Under the pieces are notes generated by a model. That model saw only the letters and a program-made list of their open reading frames with translations. It had not been told where the DNA came from and did no database searches. The translations under genes were made by a program, and so were the position numbers. From an uncultured Alphaproteobacteria bacterium (GTDB lineage Bacteria; Pseudomonadota; Alphaproteobacteria; Rhodobacterales; Rhodobacteraceae), in contig CACAAX010000009.1 in the NCBI GenBank assembly GCA_902530595.1, forward strand, positions 1-60,144: DNA of 60,144 bases, given 5' to 3'. Shown here in pieces: positions 47,287 through 55,916 of this stretch (position 1 is the stretch's first letter; each line of letters begins with the position of its first letter).

Positions 47287-47369
47287 TTGGACAATATGAC
47301 ATGTTGATTTGTAGAACTTTAAATACTAGAGTTCATTTATTAAATCAATTCATTAAAGAGTAAAAAAGA

Positions 47370-49112
47370 ATGAGTTATACCGCCCCAATAGATGAAACAA
47401 AGTTTTGGCTATATGAAATACTGGAGGCAAAAAGGCTGTTCTCTCTTTCAAATTTCCGTGGTTTAAAGAAAGACGATTTGGATCTAATTCTAAGTGAGGC
47501 TGCTAAAATCACATCGGAAAGTATTTATCCTCTCAATCAGAAATCAGACCAAAGTCCAGCAAAGCTAGAAAATGGAGTATGTCGAACAACGCCGGGCTTT
47601 GCAGAAGTATACAAGCTTTTAATTCAAGGTGGTTGGGCAGGTATTTCTGGTGATCAGAAATACGGAGGGATGGGCTTACCATCCATAGTCACAAGTTGCT
47701 TCAATGAATATTTTGGCAGTGCGTGCCTTTCATTTTCGTTACTGTTTTTAATGAATCAGGGTCAGATAGATGCTCTGGAAAATCATGGTAACGAGGATAT
47801 AAAAAATATCTTCTTACCAAAATTAAATTCCGGGGAATGGACCGGTACTATGAATTTAACCGAGCCACATGCGGGTTCAGATGTTGGAGCATTAACAACT
47901 AAAGCAGAAAAAAATAGTGATGGGTCTTATGCGATTACTGGCCAGAAAATATATATTAGTTGGGGTGAACATGATCTATCAAATAATATATGTCATTTAG
48001 TTCTGGCAAGATTACCGAAGTCTCCAAAAGGATCAAAAGGCGTTTCCCTTTTTATTGTGCCTAAGTATATCCAAAATCAAGAGGATGAGTGGCTTTTAGA
48101 AAACAATGTCAAGGCGATTTCGCTCGAAAAGAAAATGGGCATGCATGGATCTCCGACGGCTATAATTGAATATAGACAATCACGAGGTTGGCTGGTCGGG
48201 GATGAAAACGCTGGGTTACACGCAATGTTTACGATGATGAATAATGCTAGGCTGGGTGTTGGGATCGAAGGATTATCGCAGAGCGAATTAGCCACACAAA
48301 AGGCTTTAGAATTTGCAAGAAACCGAAAACAGGGTCACGCAAAAATTGATAATAGGAAGGGTGTTATTCTGGATCATCCAGATGTGCGAAGAATGCTCAT
48401 AACAATGAAATCGCTAACAGCAGCTGTCAGGGCTTTATGTCTTGACGCTGCACTTTCTCTCGATCTTTCTAAGTCAAATGATAAACAACTTGCGAGCAAA
48501 GAGAGTGCAAGGGCCTCATTTTTAATTCCAATAGCTAAAGCATTCTCTACAGATATTGGATGTCGAGTAGCTGATATTGGCATACAAGTCCACGGAGGAA
48601 TGGGTTACGTGGAAGAAACAGGAGTAGCACAGGTTTTCCGTGATGTCAGAGTAACTGCTATTTACGAAGGGACCAATGGCATCCAAGCTATTGATCTTAT
48701 TGGAAGAAAATTGGCTGATAACGGAAAAGCTGCCAATGGGCTCATTGATGAAATAAAAATAACAATTAGCAATTGTAGTAATCATGAAGATCAACAAATA
48801 AGGGAGATGGGAAATAGATTATCTAAATCCTTGGTATGTTTGGAGAGCACCTTGAATTGGATGCTAAAACAAGAAGATTTTAATAATAGACTTGCAGGTG
48901 CAACTCCTTTCTTACAAGCTTTTGGAATGATTTTAGGTGCAAATTATTTAGTTAAGGCAGCGATGAAAACTGAGGCAATAGATAGAAAATCACTAGCTCA
49001 ATTTTATTGTGTAAATATTCTGCCGGAAATGGAAGCCTATGGAGTTATAAGTCAAAGTGGACAGAAATCGCTTTATAATTTTACAGACAATTTTTTTGGG
49101 TTTTCTCAGTAA
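47370..49112 (+). CDS. Acyl-CoA dehydrogenase, DmdC-like (3-methylmercaptopropionyl-CoA dehydrogenase family)
   Basis: A 580-residue long-form acyl-CoA dehydrogenase with an extra C-terminal domain. The N terminus MSYTAPIDE, the FAD motif TMNLTEPHAGSDVGAL and the active-site Glu in YEGTNGIQAIDLIGRK match the group that includes DmdC of the DMSP demethylation pathway. Without dmdA, dmdB or dmdD nearby, the substrate could equally be another acyl-CoA. The stop overlaps the MBL-hydrolase ATG by 1 base, so the two are coupled. Confidence 0.85.
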   Translation: MSYTAPIDETKFWLYEILEAKRLFSLSNFRGLKKDDLDLILSEAAKITSESIYPLNQKSDQSPAKLENGVCRTTPGFAEVYKLLIQGGWAGISGDQKYGGMGLPSIVTSCFNEYFGSACLSFSLLFLMNQGQIDALENHGNEDIKNIFLPKLNSGEWTGTMNLTEPHAGSDVGALTTKAEKNSDGSYAITGQKIYISWGEHDLSNNICHLVLARLPKSPKGSKGVSLFIVPKYIQNQEDEWLLENNVKAISLEKKMGMHGSPTAIIEYRQSRGWLVGDENAGLHAMFTMMNNARLGVGIEGLSQSELATQKALEFARNRKQGHAKIDNRKGVILDHPDVRRMLITMKSLTAAVRALCLDAALSLDLSKSNDKQLASKESARASFLIPIAKAFSTDIGCRVADIGIQVHGGMGYVEETGVAQVFRDVRVTAIYEGTNGIQAIDLIGRKLADNGKAANGLIDEIKITISNCSNHEDQQIREMGNRLSKSLVCLESTLNWMLKQEDFNNRLAGATPFLQAFGMILGANYLVKAAMKTEAIDRKSLAQFYCVNILPEMEAYGVISQSGQKSLYNFTDNFFGFSQ

Positions 49113-50149
49113 TGAAAAAGATAGACTTTGTATTTCAGGAAAGTCCTGAAGCTGGGGAACTATATCGGATTACTGAAGGCGTATATTGGTTTCCGATGCC
49201 TCTGCCTATGATGGGACCTGACTATGTGAACTGCTACATTTTAGATGACGGGCAAGAAATAGCATTGATAGACACAGGCGCAAACATTGGAGACTCTAAA
49301 CACATATGGGAAAATACTCTTAAAAAAAATTTTCCTAACAAAAAGATTAGTAATGTATATGTAACACACCATCATCCCGACCATATCGGTTTGGCTGGGT
49401 GGCTATGCAAGAAGTACAATACTGAAATGATTTGCTCTCGTACTGCCTATTTGATGGCTAAGATGCTTTCCCTCGATGTACATGAAAAGGTTAGTACGAG
49501 TACAGAGCTCTTTTGGAAGCAGGCAGGTATGTCTCAACAAATGCTTGAGGAAAAACTTAGAGCTAGACCTTTTAATTTTGGCGATGGTGTTTCACCGCTA
49601 GACAAAGGTTTCATAAGAATTAGTGAGAATGAAATTATTACTATAAATGGACTCGACTGGACCGTAAGTATGGGAAATGGGCACGCTCCTGAGCATGCAA
49701 CTTTTTGGTCAAAAGAGTTAAATTTGGTTCTTGCTGGTGATCAGGTTCTGCCCGGAATTTCATCTAACTTGGGCGTTTATCCTACAGAACCGAATGCAGA
49801 TACCGTAGGTGATTGGATAAACAGCTGTAAGAAATTTCTTGAGCTAGCTAGCGATGAGCACATAGTCTTACCTGGTCACGGCAGACCATTTTCTGGACTA
49901 CCTCGAAGACTTGTACAGTTAATTGAAAATCATGAAGCAGCTCTTAAAAGGATAAAGGAAGCCTTAGAAGTAGAACCAAAAACTGCTGTGGAGCTATTCA
50001 AGACAATATTTAAAAGGGATATTAATAAGAGAGAATATATGCTAGCATTACATGAAGCAGTCGGACATGTTAACCATCTCCATAAAACTGGGTTAGTTAA
50101 TAGACGTGTTAGGCAGGACGGAGCATTTATTTTTGAATTGATAAGGTAA
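49112..50149 (+). CDS. MBL-fold metallo-hydrolase
   Basis: A 345-residue metallo-beta-lactamase-fold hydrolase. The zinc motif THHHPDHIGLAG (HxHxDH) lies near residue 86-97. Further ligands are likely in GNGHAPEHA and LAGDQVLP, and in LPGHGRPFSG. The C-terminal winged-helix-like domain (about residues 270-345) is seen in LACTB2-like hydrolases. Its translational coupling to the acyl-CoA dehydrogenase suggests a thioesterase-like or related role in the same pathway; this is an inference. Confidence 0.88.
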   Translation: MKKIDFVFQESPEAGELYRITEGVYWFPMPLPMMGPDYVNCYILDDGQEIALIDTGANIGDSKHIWENTLKKNFPNKKISNVYVTHHHPDHIGLAGWLCKKYNTEMICSRTAYLMAKMLSLDVHEKVSTSTELFWKQAGMSQQMLEEKLRARPFNFGDGVSPLDKGFIRISENEIITINGLDWTVSMGNGHAPEHATFWSKELNLVLAGDQVLPGISSNLGVYPTEPNADTVGDWINSCKKFLELASDEHIVLPGHGRPFSGLPRRLVQLIENHEAALKRIKEALEVEPKTAVELFKTIFKRDINKREYMLALHEAVGHVNHLHKTGLVNRRVRQDGAFIFELIR

Positions 50150-50164
50150 CTAGGAGTTCTACAA

Positions 50165-50296
50165 TTGAATTACAAAAAAGGTGAGATGGATATAGAAGAG
50201 CAAAAGAAAATTTACTCTGGTTTCATAAAGTTTTTATTCGCTATAGTGGCGTTTTCAACATTTTCTTTGATTTTTTTAGCGCTTTTTAATTCGTAG
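50165..50296 (+). CDS. aa3-type cytochrome c oxidase subunit IV (small)
   Basis: A 43-residue protein in the gap after the MBL hydrolase. It starts at a TTG with AGGAG 8 bases upstream (50152-50156). It carries the family signature GEMDIEEQKKIYSGF followed by one transmembrane helix ending LIFLALFNS. This matches the bacterial aa3-type oxidase subunit IV that packs against the CoxABC core in Paracoccus and Rhodobacter. The other oxidase genes are not in this window; a detached subunit IV gene is normal in the group. Confidence 0.88.
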   Translation: MNYKKGEMDIEEQKKIYSGFIKFLFAIVAFSTFSLIFLALFNS

Positions 50297-50307
50297 TAGA
50301 CCTTTGT

Positions 50308-50514
50308 TTACAGTAGGCCTTCTCTTATCATTTTTTTTCTAGCTAACTTTCTTGCCCTTCTGACAGCTTCGGCCTTCTCTCTAGCTTTCTTCACGGACGG
50401 TTTTTCAAAATGCTGTTTGAGCTTCATTTCCCTGAAAACTCCTTCTCGTTGTAGTTTTTTTTTCAGGGCTCTTAAAGCTTGCTCAATGTTGTTATCTCTG
50501 ACGTTTACTTGCAC
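50308..50514 (-). CDS. rpsU: 30S ribosomal protein S21
   Basis: A 68-residue basic protein with the family N terminus [19 protein letters not shown], central [16 protein letters not shown], and an Arg/Lys-rich helical C terminus. It is convergent with the oxidase subunit IV gene, with an 11-base gap that could hold only a weak imperfect hairpin (AGACCT/AGGCCT). It is transcribed from the 92-base gap shared with the quinone reductase gene. Confidence 0.96.
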   Translation of the reverse strand: MQVNVRDNNIEQALRALKKKLQREGVFREMKLKQHFEKPSVKKAREKAEAVRRARKLARKKMIREGLL

Positions 50515-50606
50515 GCATGAATCCTTATAAAGTTATGAAGATCATGTGTATCAAGACACTCAGTGCTTGTCTACAAAAATAATGACTAAATAAGGAAAAA
50601 CAAGAT

Positions 50607-51590
50607 ATGAAAGCAGTAATTATTAAAAAGTATGGGGATTTGGGGGGTTCAATTTTAAAAACAGGCATAGAGATCCCACGACCAAGTCAACACGAGGTGT
50701 TAATCAAAGTTAAAGCTGCAGGGGTGAATCGCCCTGATATTTTGCAAAGACAAGGGTTATATAAAGTGCCAAGCGACGCTAGCCCAATCATGGGATTGGA
50801 GGTCGCTGGAGAGATAGTTGAAGCTGGCGAAGATGTAACAAAAACAAAGATAGGAAAACAAGTTTGTGCATTAGTACCCGGAGGTGGCTACGCGCAATAT
50901 GTTCTAACAAATGAAGCACACTGTCTTCCAGTTCCTAGGGGTTTATCCATGGAGAAAGCTGCAGGCTTATGTGAGTGTCTTTTCACAGTTTGGATTAATG
51001 TAGTAAAGTTAGGTCAATTAAAAGAAAATGAAAGATTTCTTGTCCATGGTGGGTCTAGTGGTATAGGAATGTTTGCAATACAAGTGGCAAAGCAATTGGG
51101 AGCAACGGTACTAACGACGGTAAAAAACCAGGAAAAGTCAGATTTTTGTTACTCGTTAGGGGCTGATGAAGTTGTCCAATATTCTAAACAAGACTTTTAC
51201 AATATTTTTAAAAGTAATAATGAGGGACGAGGTATAGATTTGATTTTAGATATGATTGGGGGTGACTATTTTGAAAAAAATATTGACCTTTTAAATCAAG
51301 AAGGAAGGCTGGTAAATATTGCTTTTCTAAAAGGCAACTCTGTAAAACTAGACTTAAGTAAATTAATGATGAAGAGAATTAATTTAACCGGTTCCACTCT
51401 TAGACCTAGGACGACCGAATTTAAAAGTAAAATCGCAGACGAATTGCGCGAGACTGTTTGGCCCTTATTGGATACAAATAAAATCAGAGTTCACATAGAC
51501 TCTGTATTTCCATTGGAAAAATTCAAAGATGCCCATATGCGGATGGAAAATGGAAATCATTTGGGTAAGATTATATTAAGTCTTGATTGA
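50607..51590 (+). CDS. NAD(P)H quinone oxidoreductase (PIG3-type, MDR superfamily)
   Basis: A 327-residue medium-chain dehydrogenase/reductase of the quinone oxidoreductase group. The GVNRPDILQRQGLY motif is the hallmark of the PIG3-like subgroup. The nucleotide-binding loop is VHGGSSGIGMFAIQ. No zinc ligands are seen. It would transfer electrons from NADPH to quinones, probably as a detoxifying enzyme. It is followed by trcR. Confidence 0.92.
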   Translation: MKAVIIKKYGDLGGSILKTGIEIPRPSQHEVLIKVKAAGVNRPDILQRQGLYKVPSDASPIMGLEVAGEIVEAGEDVTKTKIGKQVCALVPGGGYAQYVLTNEAHCLPVPRGLSMEKAAGLCECLFTVWINVVKLGQLKENERFLVHGGSSGIGMFAIQVAKQLGATVLTTVKNQEKSDFCYSLGADEVVQYSKQDFYNIFKSNNEGRGIDLILDMIGGDYFEKNIDLLNQEGRLVNIAFLKGNSVKLDLSKLMMKRINLTGSTLRPRTTEFKSKIADELRETVWPLLDTNKIRVHIDSVFPLEKFKDAHMRMENGNHLGKIILSLD

Positions 51591-51662
51591 TAGATGATTT
51601 TTTTTGTATAAAGCATAATAAGATAAGAGCTAAAAGCAAATTAAAATGTTAGAGAGGAATGG

Positions 51663-52283
51663 ATGGAATACCCACTTATGAGGAAGGCTACAGCGGTTTG
51701 GCTGTTAGACAATACAACTCTTACTTTTAGGCAAATAGCAAGCTTCTGCGGGCTTCATGAATTAGAAATTAGTGGGATTGCCGACGGTGAAGTGGCGGGT
51801 GGTATTCGTGGAATTGACCCCATTATCAATAGTCAACTTACTGTAGATGAGATAAAGAAGTGTGAAGCCAATGAAGACTTGGATCTTCAGCTTTACAAGA
51901 ACCCAGCTGCGGTTGGAGAGAAAAGATCTAGGGGCCCTAAGTATACGCCTCTTTCTAAAAGACAAGATAAACCAGCAGCCATAGCCTGGCTTGTGAAATT
52001 TCATCCAGACATAACCGACGCACAAATCTCCAGACTAATCGGTACTACAAAAAATACGATTAAGGCTATAAGGGAAAGAACTCACTGGAATATAAATAAT
52101 CTTACGCCAACTGATCCAGTAATATTAGGACTTTGTAAACAAATAGAACTTCAGAAAGTACTAGATAAGATACCCAGAAAAATTTCTAATGAAGCACAAG
52201 TCAATGAGATTTCCGAAACAAAAATAGGTGTTGTAGAACCTTCCCAAGCTCTATTTGGTGAAAATACTGATAAAGAACATTAA
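51663..52283 (+). CDS. Cell cycle transcriptional regulator TrcR (DUF1013)
   Basis: A 206-residue DUF1013 protein, restricted to alphaproteobacteria. The N terminus MEYPLMRKATAVWLLDNT(T)LTF resembles a helix-turn-helix start. Two such segments are visible: TFRQIASFCGLHELEI and ITDAQISRLIGTTKNTIKAI. RSRGPKYTP is conserved. In Caulobacter the homolog (TrcR) is a nucleoid-associated cell-cycle regulator. AGAGG lies 5-9 bases upstream of the ATG. It helps fix the taxonomic placement. Confidence 0.92.
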   Translation: MEYPLMRKATAVWLLDNTTLTFRQIASFCGLHELEISGIADGEVAGGIRGIDPIINSQLTVDEIKKCEANEDLDLQLYKNPAAVGEKRSRGPKYTPLSKRQDKPAAIAWLVKFHPDITDAQISRLIGTTKNTIKAIRERTHWNINNLTPTDPVILGLCKQIELQKVLDKIPRKISNEAQVNEISETKIGVVEPSQALFGENTDKEH

Positions 52284-52303
52284 ATTAGGTAAGGGAAAAG
52301 TAT

Positions 52304-53110
52304 TTAGTAGGCAGCCTTCTCTAGTTTATTCAAAATAGATCGACCCCCATCAATTGTGATTACCTGACCTGTTAGGAAGCTAGCACCTTCAGATGACAAA
52401 AATAGAGCAAGTTCTGCTACTTCTTCGGGTTCAGCAATATACCCCAACGGTGTTGCATCAATTATTGAGTCTTGTAATTCAGGGTTGCTATGAAGATTTA
52501 ATCGCAAACTTGAACTCATAATACTACCAAGAGATATAGCATTTACTCTTATTCCATTTTTTGCCAGCGATACGGCAAGTGATCTAGTCAATTGGTTCAA
52601 GGCTGCGCAACTTACAGAGTATGGCATCATGTCGGGTATTGTTTGATTGGCAGCTATAGAAGTCAAATTTATTATCGAACCAACAATCTCACTATTTTTT
52701 CTATTTTTAGTTTGCTTAATCACTGACTTTGCAAAAAGTTGACTTACGTTCAAGGTCGCGATTAAATTTTGTGAGATAGACTTCTCGAGAGCTCCCCCTT
52801 TTTCATCCAATGGGTTTGAAGGGATGATGGCTCTATTAGCATTGACCAAAATATCTACTTTTTCATATTTATTTAATGTTGTTGCAATTAGATTATTGAT
52901 AGCCAGTTTATCTTGCATATTTCCGTAGAAAGAGTGAGCGCTCCCACTGTCTAAGGGAACTCCAGAGATTAAGCTTTCAAGATCAAATTTAACATAATCT
53001 GAAAAAACAACATTTGCTCCAGCTAAAAGAAACTTTCTGCCAATTTCCATTCCTATTCCATTTGACGCTCCCGTAATAATGGCAGTTTTATTCTGTAAGT
53101 AGTTAAGCAT
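52304..53110 (-). CDS. SDR family oxidoreductase with catalytic Lys replaced by Cys
   Basis: A 268-residue classical short-chain dehydrogenase. The cofactor loop is TGASNGIGMEIG, and the C-terminal LTGQVITIDGGRS closes the fold. The active-site Ser (INLTSIAA) and Tyr are present. The Y-x-x-x-K motif, however, reads YSVSCAALNQL: the Lys position is Cys (TGC near 52606). The surrounding residues are otherwise normal. Activity is doubtful, or the chemistry altered. The substrate is unknown. The gene stands between trcR (convergent) and the rsmC-like gene. Confidence 0.85.
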   Translation of the reverse strand: MLNYLQNKTAIITGASNGIGMEIGRKFLLAGANVVFSDYVKFDLESLISGVPLDSGSAHSFYGNMQDKLAINNLIATTLNKYEKVDILVNANRAIIPSNPLDEKGGALEKSISQNLIATLNVSQLFAKSVIKQTKNRKNSEIVGSIINLTSIAANQTIPDMMPYSVSCAALNQLTRSLAVSLAKNGIRVNAISLGSIMSSSLRLNLHSNPELQDSIIDATPLGYIAEPEEVAELALFLSSEGASFLTGQVITIDGGRSILNKLEKAAY

Positions 53111-53114
53111 ACTG

Positions 53115-54127
53115 TTACCTCTTGATTTTTGGTTTTAGTAATTGACAAACAAAATAGTGATTATCCTTGTACAAAATCTTAATATTATCGAAGTAATTTC
53201 GAAGTTCATTTTCCAAATATACTCCTGATACAAAAACCATCCAAACACTACCTTGGTGTGTTATTAACCTAGAGCTGTAGAAGATAAAGGATCTTAGTAA
53301 ACCCATATCTTTAGGGCGTCCAGAGTGAAAAGGAGGATTGCAAATTACATGATTGAACCGTGCTTTTAAGTTTTTTATATTATACAGGCTAGCCCATCTA
53401 AATTTTGCTCGTTCATCATCTATGTTTTTTTTTGATGCAAGATATGCAGAATAATTACTTTCAAATAACGTAACTTTCGTAATTTTATCATTTAACCTAA
53501 GCGCTTCTTTACTCAAATATCCCCATCCAGCCCCTAAGTCAGCAACTTCTCCAAATAATTTTCCGTTGAATGCTGAGGTAAGTTTTTTAGAACCTTTATC
53601 TATCTCTTTTGGAGAAAACATATCGCATCGGGTATAATAGCCATCTCTATTTATATGAAAATCTTGATATTTTTTCCAGTGGCTAAATTTTTGTTTTTTT
53701 TTTTGTATATTGCTATCCTACCTTTTTTTTTAACCATCGTATGCTCTGCTGGCCAATGGTTAGAAATATTTTTGAGAAAACTTTTGACACCAATTTGATT
53801 ATCACCATTTATAATTAACTTTCCTTCATCCTTTATATACTCCTCAGCCAAGGCTATAAGACCCAAATTAGTTTCTTTGCTTTTTGTCAGCTCGAGAATA
53901 ATAATGTCGTAGTAGTGTTGCAAAATAGTGGAAATTACAAAACCTAAACCTTTAGCCTCCCTCAAAGAATCTTTTATATTTGAAATAAAGTGGTACAAAT
54001 CTTTATCCTGTAAGCAGTTAAAGTTTTGTGGTTGATCAGAACCTATAATAGCTACTTTTTGGCCTAAATAAGATGGTGCCACTTGGCTCCAAAATGTTTC
54101 AAACCTTTGGCTTGCAAGACTATGCAA
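53115..54127 (-). pseudogene. RsmC-like class I SAM methyltransferase, interrupted by a frameshift at an A11 tract
   Basis: The upstream piece (54127 to a stop at 53651) has the N-terminal pseudo-methyltransferase domain (VAIIGSDQPQNF). The downstream piece carries the SAM motif VADLGAGWGYLS and the catalytic motif CNPPFHSGR (NPPF). They are in different frames. The break is at a run of 11 A on the coding strand (T11 at 53694-53704). One extra A joins them through QKFSHWKK...HINRDGYYTRCDMFS, the expected linker, giving about 337 residues. The start TTG is 1 base after the clpS stop, with GGAG upstream. The target is probably rRNA guanine. Confidence 0.85.
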
Positions 54128-54128
54128 T

Positions 54129-54458
54129 CTATTCTTTCTCCATGGTACACTGTAGCGGGTGCTGATTTTTCCTAGAATAGTCCATAACCTGAGTGACTTT
54201 GGTTTCGGCTATATCATGGGAATACACGCCAACAACAGCAATGCCCTTTTTATGCACGGTAAGCATTATCTGCACAGCTTTTTCGTGCCCAATGGCAAAA
54301 AATTTCTCTAACACATGTACAACAAATTCCATGGGAGTGAAGTCATCATTAAGTAGCAAAACTTTATAGAGTGGAGGCTTTTTTAGCTTGCTGCGCTTTT
54401 TTACAAGCACTGACGTATCTGAAAAGTCATTATTTATATCGTCATCTTTATTAGCCAT
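54129..54458 (-). CDS. clpS: ATP-dependent Clp protease adapter ClpS
   Basis: A 109-residue N-recognin that delivers N-degron substrates to ClpAP. The core [17 protein letters not shown] (with the NDD(F/Y)TPMEFV signature), the [15 protein letters not shown] helix and Y(S)HDIAETKV(T) are conserved. The start may be the ATG at 54458 (MANKDDD) or one four codons earlier at 54470. It lies immediately upstream of the RsmC-like gene and is divergent from the D,D-carboxypeptidase. Confidence 0.95.
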   Translation of the reverse strand: MANKDDDINNDFSDTSVLVKKRSKLKKPPLYKVLLLNDDFTPMEFVVHVLEKFFAIGHEKAVQIMLTVHKKGIAVVGVYSHDIAETKVTQVMDYSRKNQHPLQCTMEKE

Positions 54459-54656
54459 TCCGTTTACCATTTCTTATTTCACTTTTTTTCTTAGTCCAGT
54501 CTAAGTATATTAAAAAGTAAAGAAAAGTATTAACTAAAATTTTCTTTTGGAATTTATTATAATTTGTATTTTTAAAAATTGTTGGCCTTTTTTTTTATAT
54601 ATCGTAAGTGATATGAATTGACTAACTCAACAAATATATTTTGGAATTATAAAAGA

Positions 54657-55916
54657 ATGAAAAGAAACGCATTGTACATTTATTTTCGATTGGTCATGCA
54701 TTTCATTCTAATGATCCTTGCTATATTTATTTTTGGATCAGAACTGTCGGCTAGAACTTATGCATATGTTGTTGCTGATGCGAGAGATGGCAAGATTATA
54801 AACAGCCACAACTCGAGACAAATAATTCATCCTGCATCACTTACAAAAATGATGACCTTATATTTAGCTTTCGATGCAATACGTTATGGTCGACTAAAGT
54901 TAGATCAAAAAGTTGTTATAAGTAAAAATGCGGCATCGGAACCTCCATCAAAATTTTGGTATAAGCCAGGTCAGAGGGTTTCAATAAGGTATTTAATTAG
55001 AGCATCTGCAATAAGGTCTGCTAACGATGCAGCAACAGCGCTTGGAGAGGCTATTTCAGGCTCAGAAAAAATATTTATCAGCGATATGAATACTGCGGCA
55101 AAAAAAATGGGTATGAATTCTACAAATTTTTTGAATGCTCATGGTTTAACAGAGAAAGGCCACTATTCGACTGCCAAAGATATGCTAATATTAGCCCGGA
55201 GACTTATGCTGGATTACCCAGAGTATTTCAATATCTTTAGCAGATTGGAAACATATGCTTCAGGAAAAAAAATTAAAAATACAAATTATAAGTTTCTTAG
55301 GCAATATAACGGTGCCTCTGGCATTAAAACAGGTTATACAAACGCAGCAGGACATAACTTAGCAGCATCTGCCAAACGAGGTGAAAAACAGCTTATAGGA
55401 ATTATAATTGGAACCAGTTCTTCTTCTGAAAGAGCAAAAAAAATAATTGGGCTTTTTGATGATGCCTTTAAAGCTATCCCAAAAAGAAAAAATATTAGTA
55501 GTTTGGCACCACTAAATTTGACAAAAATTAATTCAACTCGACAGATAGCCGCTGTCAACATTCCTCTATTAAAACCAAAATCATTTGAAGATATGCTAAA
55601 GTCCCAAGGGAAAGAGAATGTCAATGAATTACACAAAAACCCAAATCAAACTTCAACTAAAAGTGCCAGGAGAAATAATGTCAATGTACAGATTGGAATG
55701 TACACAACTCTTGTTTCAGCAGAGAGAGATATGCCAAACATTCTTTTGTTAAATATTGATTTGCTGGCTGATATCGATAATGAATCTATAAAAATAAGAA
55801 AGAATAAGGAGGAAAAATACTCAATTTTTGTTAATGAAATTACATATGCATTAGCCGAGAATCTTTGTGTTAGAACACAGTCCCAAGAAACTACCTGCTC
55901 TATCTTAGCAAACTAA
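54657..55916 (+). CDS. D-alanyl-D-alanine carboxypeptidase (DacA/DacF type, PBP5-like)
   Basis: A serine D,D-carboxypeptidase trimming peptidoglycan stem peptides. The N-terminal hydrophobic signal is MHFILMILAIFIFGSELSA. The catalytic motifs are S-x-x-K in PASLTKMM, S-x-N in SANDAA, and KTG in GIKTGYTNAAG. After the catalytic domain (ending near residue 285) is a divergent, charged tail with a SPOR-like end (QIGMYTTLVSAERDM). The ATG at 54657 is used; a TTG at 54618 is in frame. It is convergent with mipZ, the two stop codons overlapping as CTAA. Confidence 0.92.
   Translation: MKRNALYIYFRLVMHFILMILAIFIFGSELSARTYAYVVADARDGKIINSHNSRQIIHPASLTKMMTLYLAFDAIRYGRLKLDQKVVISKNAASEPPSKFWYKPGQRVSIRYLIRASAIRSANDAATALGEAISGSEKIFISDMNTAAKKMGMNSTNFLNAHGLTEKGHYSTAKDMLILARRLMLDYPEYFNIFSRLETYASGKKIKNTNYKFLRQYNGASGIKTGYTNAAGHNLAASAKRGEKQLIGIIIGTSSSSERAKKIIGLFDDAFKAIPKRKNISSLAPLNLTKINSTRQIAAVNIPLLKPKSFEDMLKSQGKENVNELHKNPNQTSTKSARRNNVNVQIGMYTTLVSAERDMPNILLLNIDLLADIDNESIKIRKNKEEKYSIFVNEITYALAENLCVRTQSQETTCSILAN

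Noticed and set aside
50297-50330. Intrinsic terminator between oxidase subunit IV and rpsU
   Set aside because: The AGACCT/AGGCCT stem has a mismatch and only six pairs, with no clear U run.
54471-54656. tRNA or small RNA in the clpS/carboxypeptidase gap
   Set aside because: The sequence is AT-rich with no cloverleaf or stable stems; it most likely holds divergent promoters.
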